NCBI GenBank assembly: GCA_018398805.1
Contig: JAGFBZ010000333.1
Location: 1 to 64,000, forward strand
Source: Hirundichthys speculiger
Lineage: Eukaryota > Chordata > Actinopteri > Beloniformes > Exocoetidae
Direction of reading: 5' to 3'
Length of the DNA: 64,000 nucleotides
Shown: piece after piece, positions 1-10,948 of the stretch
Layout: each line of letters starts with the position of its first letter
How positions within the stretch are numbered: position 1 is the first letter of the stretch
The notes under the pieces: model-generated
Seen by the model: the letters and a program-made list of their open reading frames with translations, nothing else
Told to the model about the DNA's origin: nothing
The model's database searches: none
Made by a program: the position numbers and the translations under genes

Positions 1-3000
1 CAGTCTGGAGGAGGGTTCAGGCCAGTATGGACTAGTCCAGACAAGACCAGTCTGGACTAGTCCAGACCAGTCTGGGGGAGGGTTCATGCCAGTCTGAACT
101 AGTCCAGACCAGTCTGGAGGAGGGTTCAGGCCAGTCTGGACTAGTCCAGACCAGACCAGTTGAATAGTCCAGACCAGTCAGACCAGGCAGGGGTTCAGCC
201 AGTATGGCTAGTCCAGACAAGACCAGTCTGGACTAGTCCAGTCCAGTCTGGAGGAGGGTTCAGGCCAGTCTGGACTAGTCCAGACCAGTCTGGAGGAGGG
301 TTCAGGCCAGTCTGGACTCCAGACAAGTCTGGAGGACTGTTCAGGCCAGTATAGAGTAGTCCAGACCAGGCCAGTCTGGACTAGTCCAGACCAGTCTGTA
401 GGAGTTTTCAGGCCAGTCTGGACTAGTCCAGACCGCGGAGGAGGGTTCGGCCAGTAGATTCAGACCAGTTGGAGTGGTTCAAGCAAGTATAGACTGTCAG
501 ACCAGGCCAGCTGGATTGTCCAGGATAGTCTGTAGTAGTTTTCAGGCACTATGGACTAGGCCGACCAGTCTGAAGGAGGGTTAGGCCAGTCTGGACTCCG
601 ACAGTATGGAGGGGGTCAGGACAGTGGATATCCAGACAAGACCAGTCTGGACTAGTCCAGACCAGTTAGGAGGTTTTTTCTAAGTCCAGTCGAAGGAGAG
701 GTTCCCCCCCCCAGACCAGTTTCGTGGAGGTCAGGCCAGTCGGACTGTCAGACCAGTCTGGAGGAGGATCGGCCATTATGGACTAGTCCACACCAGACCA
801 GTCGAACAGTCCAGACCAGTCTGTAGGAGGGGTTCAGGCCCAGTCTAGACTCCAGACCAGCTGGAGGGGGTTAGGCCAGTATGGACTAGTCCAACAAGAC
901 CAGTCTGGACTGTCCAGACCAGTCTGGGGGAGGGTTCATGCCAGTCGTCCAGACCAGTCCAGTCCAGTCTGAAGGGGGGTTCAGGCCAGTCTGGCCAGAC
1001 AGTCTGGAGGGTTTCACTAGCCCAGACAAGACCAGTTGGACTAGTCCAGACCAGTCGGAGGAGGGTTCAGGCCAGTGGACTCCGACCGTCTGGAGGAAGG
1101 TTCAGGCCATCTTGATTAGTCCAGACCAGTCTGAAGGAGGGTAGGCCTTCCTGGATGTCCAGACCAGTTTGGTGGAGGTTTAGGCCAGTATGGACAGTCC
1201 ACACCACCAGTTGAAACAGTCAGACCAGTCTGTAGGGGGTTCAGGCCAGTCTAGACTCCAGACAGTCTGGAGGAGGGTTCAGGCCAGATGGACTAGTCCA
1301 GACAGCCAGTCTGGACTAGTCAGACAGTATGGGGGGGGTTCATGCCAGTCTGAACTAGTCCGACCGTCTGGAGGAGGGTTTAGGCCAGTCGGGACTAGTC
1401 CAGATAGACCAGTGTGGACTATCCCCAGTCCAGTCTGGAGGAGGACTGTTCAGGCCAGTTCAGAGAGTCCGACCAGGCCAGTCTGGACTAGTCCAGACCA
1501 GTCTGTAGGAGTTTTCAGGCCAGTCTGGACTAGTCCAGACCAGTCGGAGGAGGGTTCAGGCCAGTCTGGACTCCAGACCAGTCTGGAGGATGGTTCAAGC
1601 CAGTATAGACTAGTCCAGACCAGGCCAGTCTGGACTGGTCCAGACCAGTCTGTAGGAGTTTTCAGGCCAGTCTGGACTAGTCCAGACCAGTCTGGAGGAG
1701 GGTTCAGGCCAGTCTGGACTCCAGACCAGTCTGGAGGATGGTTCAAGCCAGTATAGACTAGTCCACACCAGACCAGTCTGAACTAGTCCAGACCAGTCTG
1801 TAGGAGGGTTCAGGCCAGTCTAGACTCCAGACCAGTCTGGAGGAAGGGTCCAGACAAACCAGTCTCCAGAGGGTTCATGCCAGTCTGAACTAGTCCAGAC
1901 CAGTCTGGAGGGGGTTCAGGCCAGTCTGGACTAGTCCAGACCAGTTGGACTAGTTCCCCGACAAGTCTGGGAGGAGTCTTTCAGGCAGTCTGGACTAGTC
2001 CCAGACCAAGTCCTGGCCAGTCTGGACTGAAAGGAGGTTCAGGCCAGTGGACTCCAGACCAGTCTGGAGGAAGGTTCAGGCCAGTCTGGTAGTCCAGAAC
2101 AGTCTGGAGGAGGGTTCGGGCAGTCTGGACTAGTTAGACCAGTCTTAGGGGGTTCAGGCCTGTCGGCACTTGTCCAGACCAGTTTGGTTGAGAGTTCAGG
2201 CCGTCTGGCTTCCAGCAGCAGTCTGGGAGGGTTCAGGCAGTATGGTACTGTCCAGACTAGCAGTCTGAACTAGTCGCAGACCAGTCTGGAGGAGGGTTGG
2301 ACTGGAGTCTGGAGGGAGGTCCAGGACCAGTCTGGACTAGTCCAGACCAGTCGTAGGAGTCAGGAGTGGACTAGTTCAGGCCTGTCGGGACTCCAGACGA
2401 GTCTGGAGGACTGTTCAGGCCAGTATAGAGTAGTCCAGACCAGGCCAGTCTGGACTTGTCCAGACCAGTCTGTAGTAGTTTTCAGGCCACTATGGACTAG
2501 TCCAGACCAGTCTGAAGGAGGGTTCAGGCCAGTCTGGACTCCAAATCTGGAGGAGGGTTCATGCCAGTCTGGACTAGTCCAGACAAGACCAGTCTGGACT
2601 AGTCCAGACCAGTCTGGAGGAGTTTTCAGGCTGGTCTGGACCAGTCCAGACCAGTCTGGAGGAGGGTTCAGGCCAGTCTGGACTCCAGACCAGTCTGGAG
2701 GAAGGTTCAGGCCAGTCTGGACTAGTCCAGACCAGTCTGGAGGAGGATTCAGGCCAGTATGGACTAGTCCAGACCAGACCAGTCTGAACTAGTCCAGACC
2801 AGTCTGTAGGAGGGTTCAGGCCAGTCTAGACTCCAGACCAGTCTGGAGGAGGGCTCAGGCCAGTATGGACTAGTCCAGACAAGACCAGTCTGGACTAGTC
2901 CAGACCAGTCTGGGGGAGGGTTCATGACAGTCTGAACTAGTCCAGACCAGTCTGGAGGAGGTTTCAGGCCAGTCTGGACTAGTCCAGATCAGACCAGTGT

Positions 3001-6000
3001 GGACTAGTCCAGACCAGTCTGGAGGACTGTTCAGGCCAGTATAGAGTAGTCCAGACCAGGCCAGTCTGGACTAGTCCAGACCAGTCTGTAGGAGTTTTCA
3101 GGCCACTATGGACTAGTCCAGACCAGTCTGAAGGAGGGTTCAGGCCAGTCTGGACTCCAGCCGTCTGGAGGGAGGCCAGTCTGTTTCAGGGTCCCAGTCT
3201 GGACTCCAGACCAGTCTGGAGGAAGGTTCAGGCCAGTCTGGATTAGTCCAGACCAGTCTGGAGGAGGGTTCAGGCCAGTCTGGACTAGTTCAGACCAGTC
3301 TGTAGGAGGGTTCAGGCCTGTCGGGACTTGTCCAGACCAGTTTGGTTGAGAGTTCAGGCCAGTCTGGACTAGTCCAGACCAGTCTGCAGGAGGGTTCAGG
3401 CCAGTATGGACTAATCCAGACCAGACCAGTCTGAACTAGTCCAGACCAGTCTGGAGGAGGGTTCAGGCCAGTATAGACTAATCCAGACCAGACCAGTCTG
3501 AACTAGTCCAGACCAGTCTGGAGGAGGGTTCAGGCCAGTCTAGACTAGTCCAGACCATATCAGTCTGGACTAGTCCAGACCAGTCTGGAGGAGGGTTCAG
3601 TCCAGACTGGACTGGTCCAGACCGGTCTGGACTAGTTCAGGCTGGCCAACCTGGAGGAGGGTTCAAGGCTAGTCCCTGGAGGATTCAACCATATGGAGGA
3701 AGGTTTAGTCCAGGCCAGTCTGGACTAGTCAGGCCCATTCCAGACAGTTGGTGGAGGGTTCAGCCAGGGATAGACCAGTCTGGAGGAAGGTTCAGGCCTT
3801 GGATAGTCCGACCAGACCAGTATACTAGTCCAGACCAGTCTGGAGGAGGGTCAGGCCAGTCTGGACTCCAGACCAGTCTGGAGGAGGAGGGTATCGACAA
3901 GACCAGTCTGGACTAGCCAGACCAGTCTGGAGGAGGGTTCAGCCAGCGAACTAGTCCAGACCAGTTGGAGGAGGGTTCAGGCCAGTCTGGACCCAGACCA
4001 GTCTGGAGGGGTTCAGGCCAGTCTGGCTAGTCCAGAAGTCTGGAAGGAGGGTTCCGCTGTCTGGACTGTCCAGAACAGTTTGGGGAGGGTTCAGGCCAGT
4101 ATGGACTAGTCCAGCCAGTCTGGAAGGTTCAGGCCAGTATGGACTAGTCCAGACTAGACCAGTCTGAACTAGTCCAGACCAGTCTGGAGGAGGGTTCAGG
4201 CCAGTCTGGACTCCAGACCAGTCTGGAGGACGGTTCAGGCCAGTATGGACTAGTCCAGACAAGACCAGTCTGGACTAGTCCAGACCAGTCTGGAGGAGGG
4301 TTCATGCCAGTCTGAACTAGTCCAGACCAGTCTGGAGGAGGGTTCAGGCCAGTCTGGACTCCAGACCAGTCTGGAGGAAGGTTCAGGCCAGTCTGGATTA
4401 GTCCAGACCGTCTGGAGGAGGGTTCAGGCCAGTTGACTAGTTCAGACCAGTCGGAGGAGGGTTCGGATGGCGGGAACTTGTCCAGACCAGTTTGGTGAGG
4501 TTCAGGCCGTCGGGACTAGGAAGGGGGTCAGGCCAGTATGGACTAATCCAGACCAGACCAGTCTGAACTAGTCGACCAGTCTGGAGGAGGGTTCAGCCAG
4601 TCTGGACTAGTCCAACTGGTCTGGTCGGACAAGTCCAGACCAGTCTGGAGGAGGGTTCAGGCCAGTTAGACTAGTCCAGACCAGATCAGTCTGGACTAGT
4701 CCGCCAGTCTGGAGAGGGTTCGTCCAACTGACTGGTCCAGACTGGTCTGGACTAGTTCAGGCTGGCCAACCTGGAGGAGGGTTCAAGCTGCTGTAGTCCA
4801 GATAGTCTGGAGGAGGAGGTTCAGGCCAGTCTGACCTAGTCCAGACCAGTCTGGAGTGGACCAGTGGCTGGGTTGTCCAGCCAGTAGGATGGACTAGTCC
4901 AGACCAGTCTGGAGGAAGGTTTCAGGCCAGTTGACTAGTCCAACCAGACCAGTCTGAAACTAGTCAGACCAGTCTGGAGGAGGGTTCAGGCCAGTCTGGC
5001 TCCGACCAGTCTGGAGGACTGTTTAGCCAGTATGATAGTCCAGACAAGACCAGTCCAGACCAGTCTGGAGGAGGGTTCATGCCAGTCTGAACTAGTCCAG
5101 ACCAGTCTGGAGGAGGGTTCAGGCCAGTCTGGACTAGTCCAGACCAGACCAGTGTGGACTAGTCCAGTCCAGTCTGGAGGAGGGTTCAGGCCAGTCTGGA
5201 CTAGTCCAGACCAGTCTGGAGGAGGGTTCAGGCCAGTCTGGACTAGTCCAGACCAGTCTGGAGGAGGGTTCAGTCCAGACTGGACTGGACCAGACCGGTC
5301 TGGACTAGTTCAGGCTGGCCAACCTGGAGGAGGGTTCAAGCTAGTCTGGACTAGTCCAGACTAGTCTGGAGGAGGGTTCAGGCAGTCTGGACTAGCCAGA
5401 GAGTTCCTGGTCCAGACAGGAGGGTTCAGGCCAGTGACTAGTCCAGACCAGTTGGAGGAAGGTTCAGGCCAGTAGGACCAGTCTAGTCCAGACCAGACCA
5501 GTCTGAACTAGTCCAGACCAGTCTGGATGAGGGTTCAGGCCAGTCTGGACTCCAGACCAGTCTGGAGGACGGTTTAGGCCAGTATGGACTAGTCCAGACA
5601 AGACCAGTCTGGACTAGTCCAGACCAGTCTGGAGGAGGGTTCATGCCAGTCTAAACTATTCCAGAACAGTCTAGGAGGTTCGGCCAGTGGACTGGAGGAC
5701 CAGGCCAGTCTGGACTCGTCCAGACTGGCTGGGAGGGTCAGGGCCACCTGGAGGAGTTCCAGACCAGTCGGGAGAGGGTTCAGGCAGTCTGGACTGTCCA
5801 GACAGTCTCTTGGCCAGAGGATGGTCGACCAGTCTGGAGGAAGGTTCAGGGCCCAGTATGACTAGTCAGACCAGACCAGTCTGAACTAGTCCAGACCAGC
5901 TGGAGGAGGGTTTCGGCAGTCTGGACTCCAGACAGTCTGGAGGACGGTCAGGCCAGTATGGATAGTCCAGACAAGACCAGGGACTTCCAGACCCAGTTCT

Positions 6001-6046
6001 GGAACTAGTCCCTAGACCAGTCTGGAGGAGGGTTCAGGTCCAGTCC
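1..6046. repeat. 42-bp palindromic minisatellite array
   Basis: The whole stretch is a tandem array of about 42 bp per unit. Each full unit contains the 18-bp perfect palindrome GTCTGGACTAGTCCAGAC followed by a GTCTGGAGGAGGGTTCAGGC-like half. Clean, well-phased blocks (about 2400-3640 and 5030-5400) alternate with blocks full of single-base losses and short deletions (about 430-2330, 3640-4520 and 5680-6010). The period is a multiple of three, so long open frames appear on both strands, but they only spell the repeat and are not genes. The array starts before the window. It ends where the sequence turns AT-rich near 6046. Confidence 0.95.
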
Positions 6047-6584
6047 AGGTCTGGTTTTCAGTTCAAGTCTCTTTGACAGGAAAAAGTTTCATTTTTTACA
6101 CTGCCGTCATTTAAAAACTTAGACATTTGAGAAAAAGAAATATCCGTGTAATGCTGAAAGCCTTGTGGCGCTCACGGTTCAAGAATTTTTTCAAAAATTA
6201 ATCGGTTTTTGAATTAGAGCATTTTTTCGGGACATGGAAAATCGGCTTTGACAGGATCGATAGCCTACTGCTCCAGGCTAAATTTATACTTTTCAAACTG
6301 CTCTAGTTTAACAACGGAAACATTTACGAAATAAAATAATTATACCGCGTAGCTGAAAGCCTTGTGGCACTCACAGTTCAAGATTTTTTCAAAAACTTAT
6401 TCAGTTTTGAATAAAGCTGTTGTTCGGACACAGAATCCAGGTTTGGACTGACTGGAGGCAGTATAATTAGGGGGTCGCTGGCTGTTTCTCTCCAAAACTC
6501 ACAGACACACATACACACGCAGGAGGAGCCGCACATGTGACTGCCTCCCCTGAAGCCCCGCCCCTTTCTACCTGTTCTTCAGGC
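6047..6584. repeat. AT-rich unique region with a 200-bp-period direct duplication
   Basis: No gene is visible here. Two imperfect copies of about 105 bp, near 6141-6245 and 6341-6441, share the motifs GCTGAAAGCCTTGTGGC and GTTCAAGA followed by TTTTTTCAAAAA. Their spacing is about 200 bp, so this is probably a decayed tandem duplication or part of an unassigned interspersed repeat. Confidence 0.55.
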
Positions 6585-6621
6585 ACAGTATACACCTTTT
6601 CGACTTGAAAATTGTGGACAT

Positions 6622-6637
6622 GCGCCCCCTGGTGGCC
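6622..6637 (-). promoter_or_regulatory. CTCF-like core motif
   Basis: On the minus strand this reads GGCCACCAGGGGGCGC, a very good match to the vertebrate CTCF consensus core. It lies inside the left end of a probable DNA transposon, so it may be an element-borne site. A motif match alone does not show binding. Confidence 0.4.
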
Positions 6638-6718
6638 CCGCCATAACTGGAGGGTGCGGTGCTCCACCAACTAACCCAAACACAGCAGCGTGGAGCATTA
6701 TTTACGGATAACGCAGAC

Positions 6719-6768
6719 ATGTCTTGGATTGATGATGTTAGGCAGTGGCCTCCAGTTACAGAATGAAG
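6719..6768 (+). pseudogene. Short exon-like remnant (MSWIDDVRQWPPVTE)
   Basis: An ATG at 6719 opens 15 codons ending at TGA (6764-6766), directly before a good splice donor (AAG followed by GTAGTT at 6769). The peptide resembles, from memory, the extreme N terminus of transposon-associated fish proteins with a SWIM finger and YqaJ-type nuclease. That link rests on a few residues and is weak. No downstream exon is present, which fits an internally deleted element. Confidence 0.25.
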
Positions 6769-7126
6769 GTAGTTTATCGCTGTTTTAATGATTGGTTATG
6801 GAAATAGCATGATCTATTCCCATCATCAAACACTAAAAAACTGTGAACCGCTTGCAATGCTGGCTATAATAACGTCAACAAGCCATAAAGATTATGCTAC
6901 TGTAACGTTAACGCTAGCGGTAAATTAGGCTATGTGTTAATGTTATATTTAATTTATTTTATCATTCTCCTAAGTCACTCATTCATTCATTCATTCATTG
7001 ATTTATAGGCTTGTGCTAGTGCCGAGGGCTACAGTAGCGTCATACTGCTGTTCTTTCAGCCAGAATCGTCCGGGACTCTCATCGAGACTATGAGTAGTAC
7101 GAGATTGAATGTTAACGAAAACTCAC

Positions 7127-7331
7127 CCGGCTGTATTCATTTGGCGCTACGTCCTTTCTGTTGATATTTTTCACCCACGTCTTCCTAACTTCTTGTTCTG
7201 CAAACAAGGCAGTCTTTGTGCAGTAAAGGCTTGTGTATTTCACATACTTTCTTCTTCCATTGTTGAATTTTCACGCCATTGTTGGCACAGTTTATGGCGG
7301 AACATGTATTCCCACTCGACCGACTCGACAT
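7127..7331 (-). pseudogene. THAP-domain zinc-finger first exon, frameshifted
   Basis: The exon starts at the ATG at 7331 (MSSRSSGNTCSAINCANN). It shows the paired cysteines of a THAP finger (CSAINC near residues 10-15), then a Cys/His-rich stretch with HKDCLVC. The frame stops after that. A frame shifted by one base continues with WVKNINRKDVAPNEYSR, which is the later part of a THAP domain. A consensus splice donor (GTGAGT on minus) follows at 7126-7121. THAP domains bind DNA in host regulators and in several transposase families. No following exon is visible, so this is a relic exon or the first exon of a gene whose rest lies outside or was deleted. The frameshift lies near 7188-7180. Confidence 0.5.
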
Positions 7332-7399
7332 TATAAAAATATATATTTGTATAAAGACAAAAACACTGGTTAATCTGCGAAATCTGTGAAATCGTCGCT

Positions 7400-7445
7400 C
7401 TGTAGCACCCTCCAGCAATGGCGGACGGGGTACTTCCGGGGGGCT
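7400..7445 (-). promoter_or_regulatory. Promoter-like ETS and YY1 motifs upstream of the THAP exon
   Basis: On the minus strand an ETS-type CCGGAAGT (7439-7432) is followed by a YY1-type CCGCCATTG (7424-7416), about 90 bp upstream of the THAP ATG. This pairing is typical of TATA-less vertebrate promoters. It also falls in the putative terminal inverted repeat, so it may be the element's own promoter. Confidence 0.4.
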
Positions 7446-7469
7446 GGCCCGAAAAGGTCTATATGATAT

Positions 7470-7670
7470 ATTATGAGAATGATCACAGCCTTGACTCACA
7501 TATGAGCTTTAGTTCATCCCATTCCTTATCAATATGATGTGGCTCCACCCTTTGCAGCATGAACAGCTTAAACACTTCTAGGAAGTGTGTTTATTGGGGA
7601 TTTTTGACCATTCTTCCAGAAGTGCATTTCTGAGGTCACACACTGATGTTGGCCCAGAAGGTCAATATCC
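7470..7670 (-). mobile_element. Tc1/mariner-like element, 3' end relic
   Basis: Read on minus, the stretch resembles the C-terminal coding end and tail of fish Tc1-like transposons. The frame reads NALLEEWSKIPN, as in the end of Tc1 transposases, and then an AAAGGGTGG tail-like block leads to ATATGTGAGTCAAGGC. Stops and indels interrupt it. Only the 3' part is present, with no catalytic region. It abuts the possible transposon at 6585-7470. Confidence 0.6.
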
Positions 7671-7721
7671 CAGAAGTCTTCTATCAGGTATCCGCTGACG
7701 GGCGGCTTAATTGGCCACGCC

Positions 7722-7912
7722 TCAAAATTTCTCCGAAATTTTCTAGTTATTGTTATGCAGTAAAATGGCCCTCTGCGAAGCAGAGGGTAAAATGGCCCTC
7801 TGCGAAGCAGAGGGCCATTTTACTCAAGTGTAAACACACACAGACAATAAATGTGTTTTACATTCAAGCGGGCATGCACATATCAAAATTTCTCCGGAAT
7901 TTTCTAGTTATC
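7722..7912. repeat. Tandem hairpin flanked by direct repeats
   Basis: A perfect hairpin with two 17-bp arms (GTAAAATGGCCCTCTGC and its complement) around a 3-nt GAA loop occupies 7787-7823. A second copy of the left arm and loop precedes it (7760-7787). The block is flanked by direct repeats of about 30 bp, AAAATTTCTCCGAAATTTTC at about 7724 and a near copy at about 7883. This could be a transposon scar or a small foldback element. Confidence 0.6.
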
Positions 7913-9662
7913 ACTGTTATTATCGGAGCAACAAGCATTGAAGTCCAGTTAAAATAAATAAATAGATCAAAATAATAAAAGGTAAATCTAATGAGCAGAT
8001 GGGAGGCTGTAAACAGGAGAGTTACCCATCATGAGGTAGCGACAGCAACAGCAGTGAGACTGACTCACTGCTGGAACCTTGTGGTTCATAGAGGAACTGC
8101 ATTCTGGAGTCAAACCAAGAAACTTCAGATGGGACCAGGCCTGCGCACGGTCGTGGAAGGGTCATGATTTGGGGCCTGTCCAGGACTTGGACACACTGGT
8201 CATTTTGTAAATTTAGTCTGTGTTGACATTTTTATTCATCAGTGGTTGTTTTTTTTTAACTTTGAGAGGTCATTTTACAACTTTTTGTGGTCATTTGACG
8301 TAATTTAAGGTTTTCTGCTGTCTTTTGCTCTTTTTGCATCATCTGTTGTCGTTTAGTGTGTTTTGTTGTCTCTTTATATCTCTGTGGTTGCTCTCATAGA
8401 CAGGATTAAAAGAACTGAACAAACCCTCTGTTATGTCACCCGTAGTTTTCTGGAGAACCACTAAAGCAGAACAAAGATCCCAAACACAGCAGCAAATCCT
8501 GACCCAGAACACTCAGCATTCGGCAGATATTTCCTCACTGTGTTACTGTAAAAACAGTGCCACCCTCCATCAACTGAAAACAAACAGAACAAATAGAGCT
8601 GGGGGAGGGGCTTATCTATGATGCCTGGGAGAGCCTGACTGGAGGGAGGAGCTTTCTCTCTATTTATGTTGATGTTTTGTTCCATCCAGAAATCACTTAT
8701 CCTGCCTTTAAGAGAGCTGTGAATAAACAGTCCATCAGGAAACATCAATAAACCGAAGCTACGTTAAAAAACAGGGACCAGAATTCCTCTGCAACCACGT
8801 GAAAGACTTTTAAAGTCACAAAGAAAACAACTACTTCAAGTTAGTGTTGCTAAATGCAGATCTACCAACTGTCTGATCACAGTGGGGTATATACGATTGC
8901 CCACATGAGTTTGTTTTCTTTTTCATTTTAGCTCATTTTTTGTCAAAGAAATAATGGCAAGGTGAAATAAAATGTTATTTCATTTCATTTTTCTGTGAGT
9001 CCTTGCAGCAGGGGGCGCCGCAGAGGTTACGGGCTCATCGCAGCGATATAAACAACTTCAGTCTGGATGTTGCAACTCCGTCACCGCGACAACTGCAGCA
9101 CAGCAGCTGCTGTCACTGATAGTTTAAGGCCCTCGTGCCTGTAATTCATCACGAGTCTTTAAATAACGACGGCCTTCGACCTGAATGAACGCGTCACATG
9201 ATGCCGCTGGACCATGGACGGACGGACACCAGAGACACAAGATCACCTTTCAGTTCAGTTTACTGCAAATTTTAGACCAAAGAGCTTTTAGTTACTCATC
9301 TTTAACACCAACGCTAATAATTAACTTCTTTAAACAACTATTTGTCTACCAACCCTATAAAGCTCTGTTTTTGGGACTACTGGTCTAAAATAACAAACCT
9401 CATTTTAAATTGATTTATTAGATATGGAAACTAAATTGGAAACTAAAAGGTGTATTTGAATAGATTTGATATCACAATAAAGGTAACATGTGGAAATAAG
9501 TATACATATTACCAGGTTGAGTAAATGAAGGTTAAACGCAGCAGAAATCTGATTAAATCTGATGCTGAGTTGTGAGTGTTTCCACGAGAACTGAGATGAT
9601 TGACAGCTTTATGGGATATTAGCACCCAATAGAATCAATGGAGCTCTGCAGAATGAGGACAG
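7913..9662. other. Gene-free region with a Tc1-like scrap
   Basis: I see no gene. At 8135-8185 (plus strand) a block reading CGTGGAAGGGTCATGATTTG resembles the HGGGGVMIWG segment of Tc1-like transposases and is probably a short relic. The rest is unremarkable AT-rich sequence with short unsupported frames. Confidence 0.45.
9002..9019 (+). promoter_or_regulatory. CTCF-like core motif
   Basis: The sequence CTTGCAGCAGGGGGCGCC matches the CTCF core well. It sits in a locally GC-rich patch with no gene attached. Binding is not shown. Confidence 0.35.
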
Positions 9663-9681
9663 TCTTCAGCTACACCTGCAG
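9663..9681. repeat. Detached left stub of the 12/24-bp satellite
   Basis: The bases just before the hAT-like element (CTTCAGCTACACCTGCAG) look like a satellite unit. The same satellite resumes at 12612, right after the element, so the element appears to have inserted at the left edge of the array. The last 8 bases are the target duplication. Confidence 0.6.
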
Positions 9682-10948
9682 CAGTGACGTGCGGTCAGGT
9701 GAGGCAGGGGAGGCCGTGCCTCACCTGCCATCATGGAAAGAAAGAGATGAAAAAATATATATATATATATATTATATTTATCAATTGATTTGTACTATAA
9801 AGTAATTTTCCATCTAACTTCACCATTTTAGATAATTTTTTATTCAAAATCGCCGAATTTTCACATTTACCATTCAAATACTGAGAAGATGCGGGCGGTG
9901 AGGCAGCACCCTGCTGAGCCTCACCATGGATTGCGCAATGACTCGGCTAACTGCGCTGCCAAGCTATGTAGTGAGACCAGATCGCCGTCTCTTTGTATGT
10001 CACTAATAAAATGTTCAAACACGTTTGCTATATGAAATAAGTTTCCATAGTTTAGCTGATTTATATAAATGAACAGCAACTATATGTGTGTAATGTGTTT
10101 CTTGTGCCGGCGCAATCATAAAACGGCTGAGAAGAGGCACGGGGTGAGGCACGCACTTCTCCTGCCTCACGTTAGGGGGCACTAGTGAGCACAGGGATTC
10201 TTCTTCCGACACATTGGCTGTGGAATAAGTGTCAGCTCGCCTGGCCTTACTTTCAGAATGGAGGATTACATTTCTAAAGGTAAGATCATAATAACTTTTT
10301 TTTTTTATTAAATGTGCTTTTGGGTCATTCCACCTCAATTCAACAGGACCTTCCCGCATGACCATCTCTGATTTGCTTGATATTTTTTTCTTATGAACTT
10401 TGACTTTAATGTTATAACTTCGTGCAATATTAGCCTGGTACTAGCAATAATTTCGGATTTATAAATTTTTGAAAAAGTGCCTGTACAGCCATTTTCATGA
10501 CATAACGCTTTTAAAATTATTACCATTTTTGAGGGGCTGTATCTTTGAAACCGTACAAGCTAGAGAGCTGATTTTTTTAATGCTGTTAGTCCTGTATGTG
10601 CACTCTGTATGGGGTCAGTTTCATAAATTTCAAACATCCAAAATAAATTTCACTCGCTTTGTGCGGTTCACATTTCAAGTCCCCATTTGGAGCCCTTGTA
10701 ATAGTAGCTGAGACTTACTTTTTTTGTTGAACAATCTTCTCTTATAGAATAAAAAATGCATAAAGAATTTGCAGAAACAATTGTATTTTAGTTCTCATAT
10801 GACCCAGCAAAAAACGAATTTCACATTTTATTGTCGATATTGAATTGGCAATTGACAAAATATGACAAGATGTACCAAAAAACTAAATATACTACCAGAA
10901 AGGTAATGACAATATCTGTTTATATACAAAGTTTCAAGTTGGTACTAA

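Larger units (their letters stand above)
6585..7470. mobile_element. Probable internally deleted DNA transposon with facing terminal exons
   Basis: The two ends look like diverged inverted repeats. The left end reads ACCTTTTCG, then CCGCCAT, then CTGGAGGGTGC between about 6595 and 6655. The minus strand of the right end reads the same blocks in the same order between about 7460 and 7405. Just inside each end sits a short exon-like open frame pointing inward: MSWIDDVRQWPPVTE on plus (6719-6766) and a THAP zinc finger on minus (7331 to 7127). This is what an internal deletion of a two-gene transposon would leave. The superfamily is not settled. THAP fingers occur in P-element-like and Kolobok-like transposases. 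I found no clear target duplication. Confidence 0.4.

Noticed and set aside
1190..1756. 188-residue frame in the first array
   Set aside because: It is made entirely of the 42-bp minisatellite.
1..6046. Regular palindromic repeats resembling a CRISPR array
   Set aside because: There are no unique spacers, the units are contiguous, and the genome is vertebrate.
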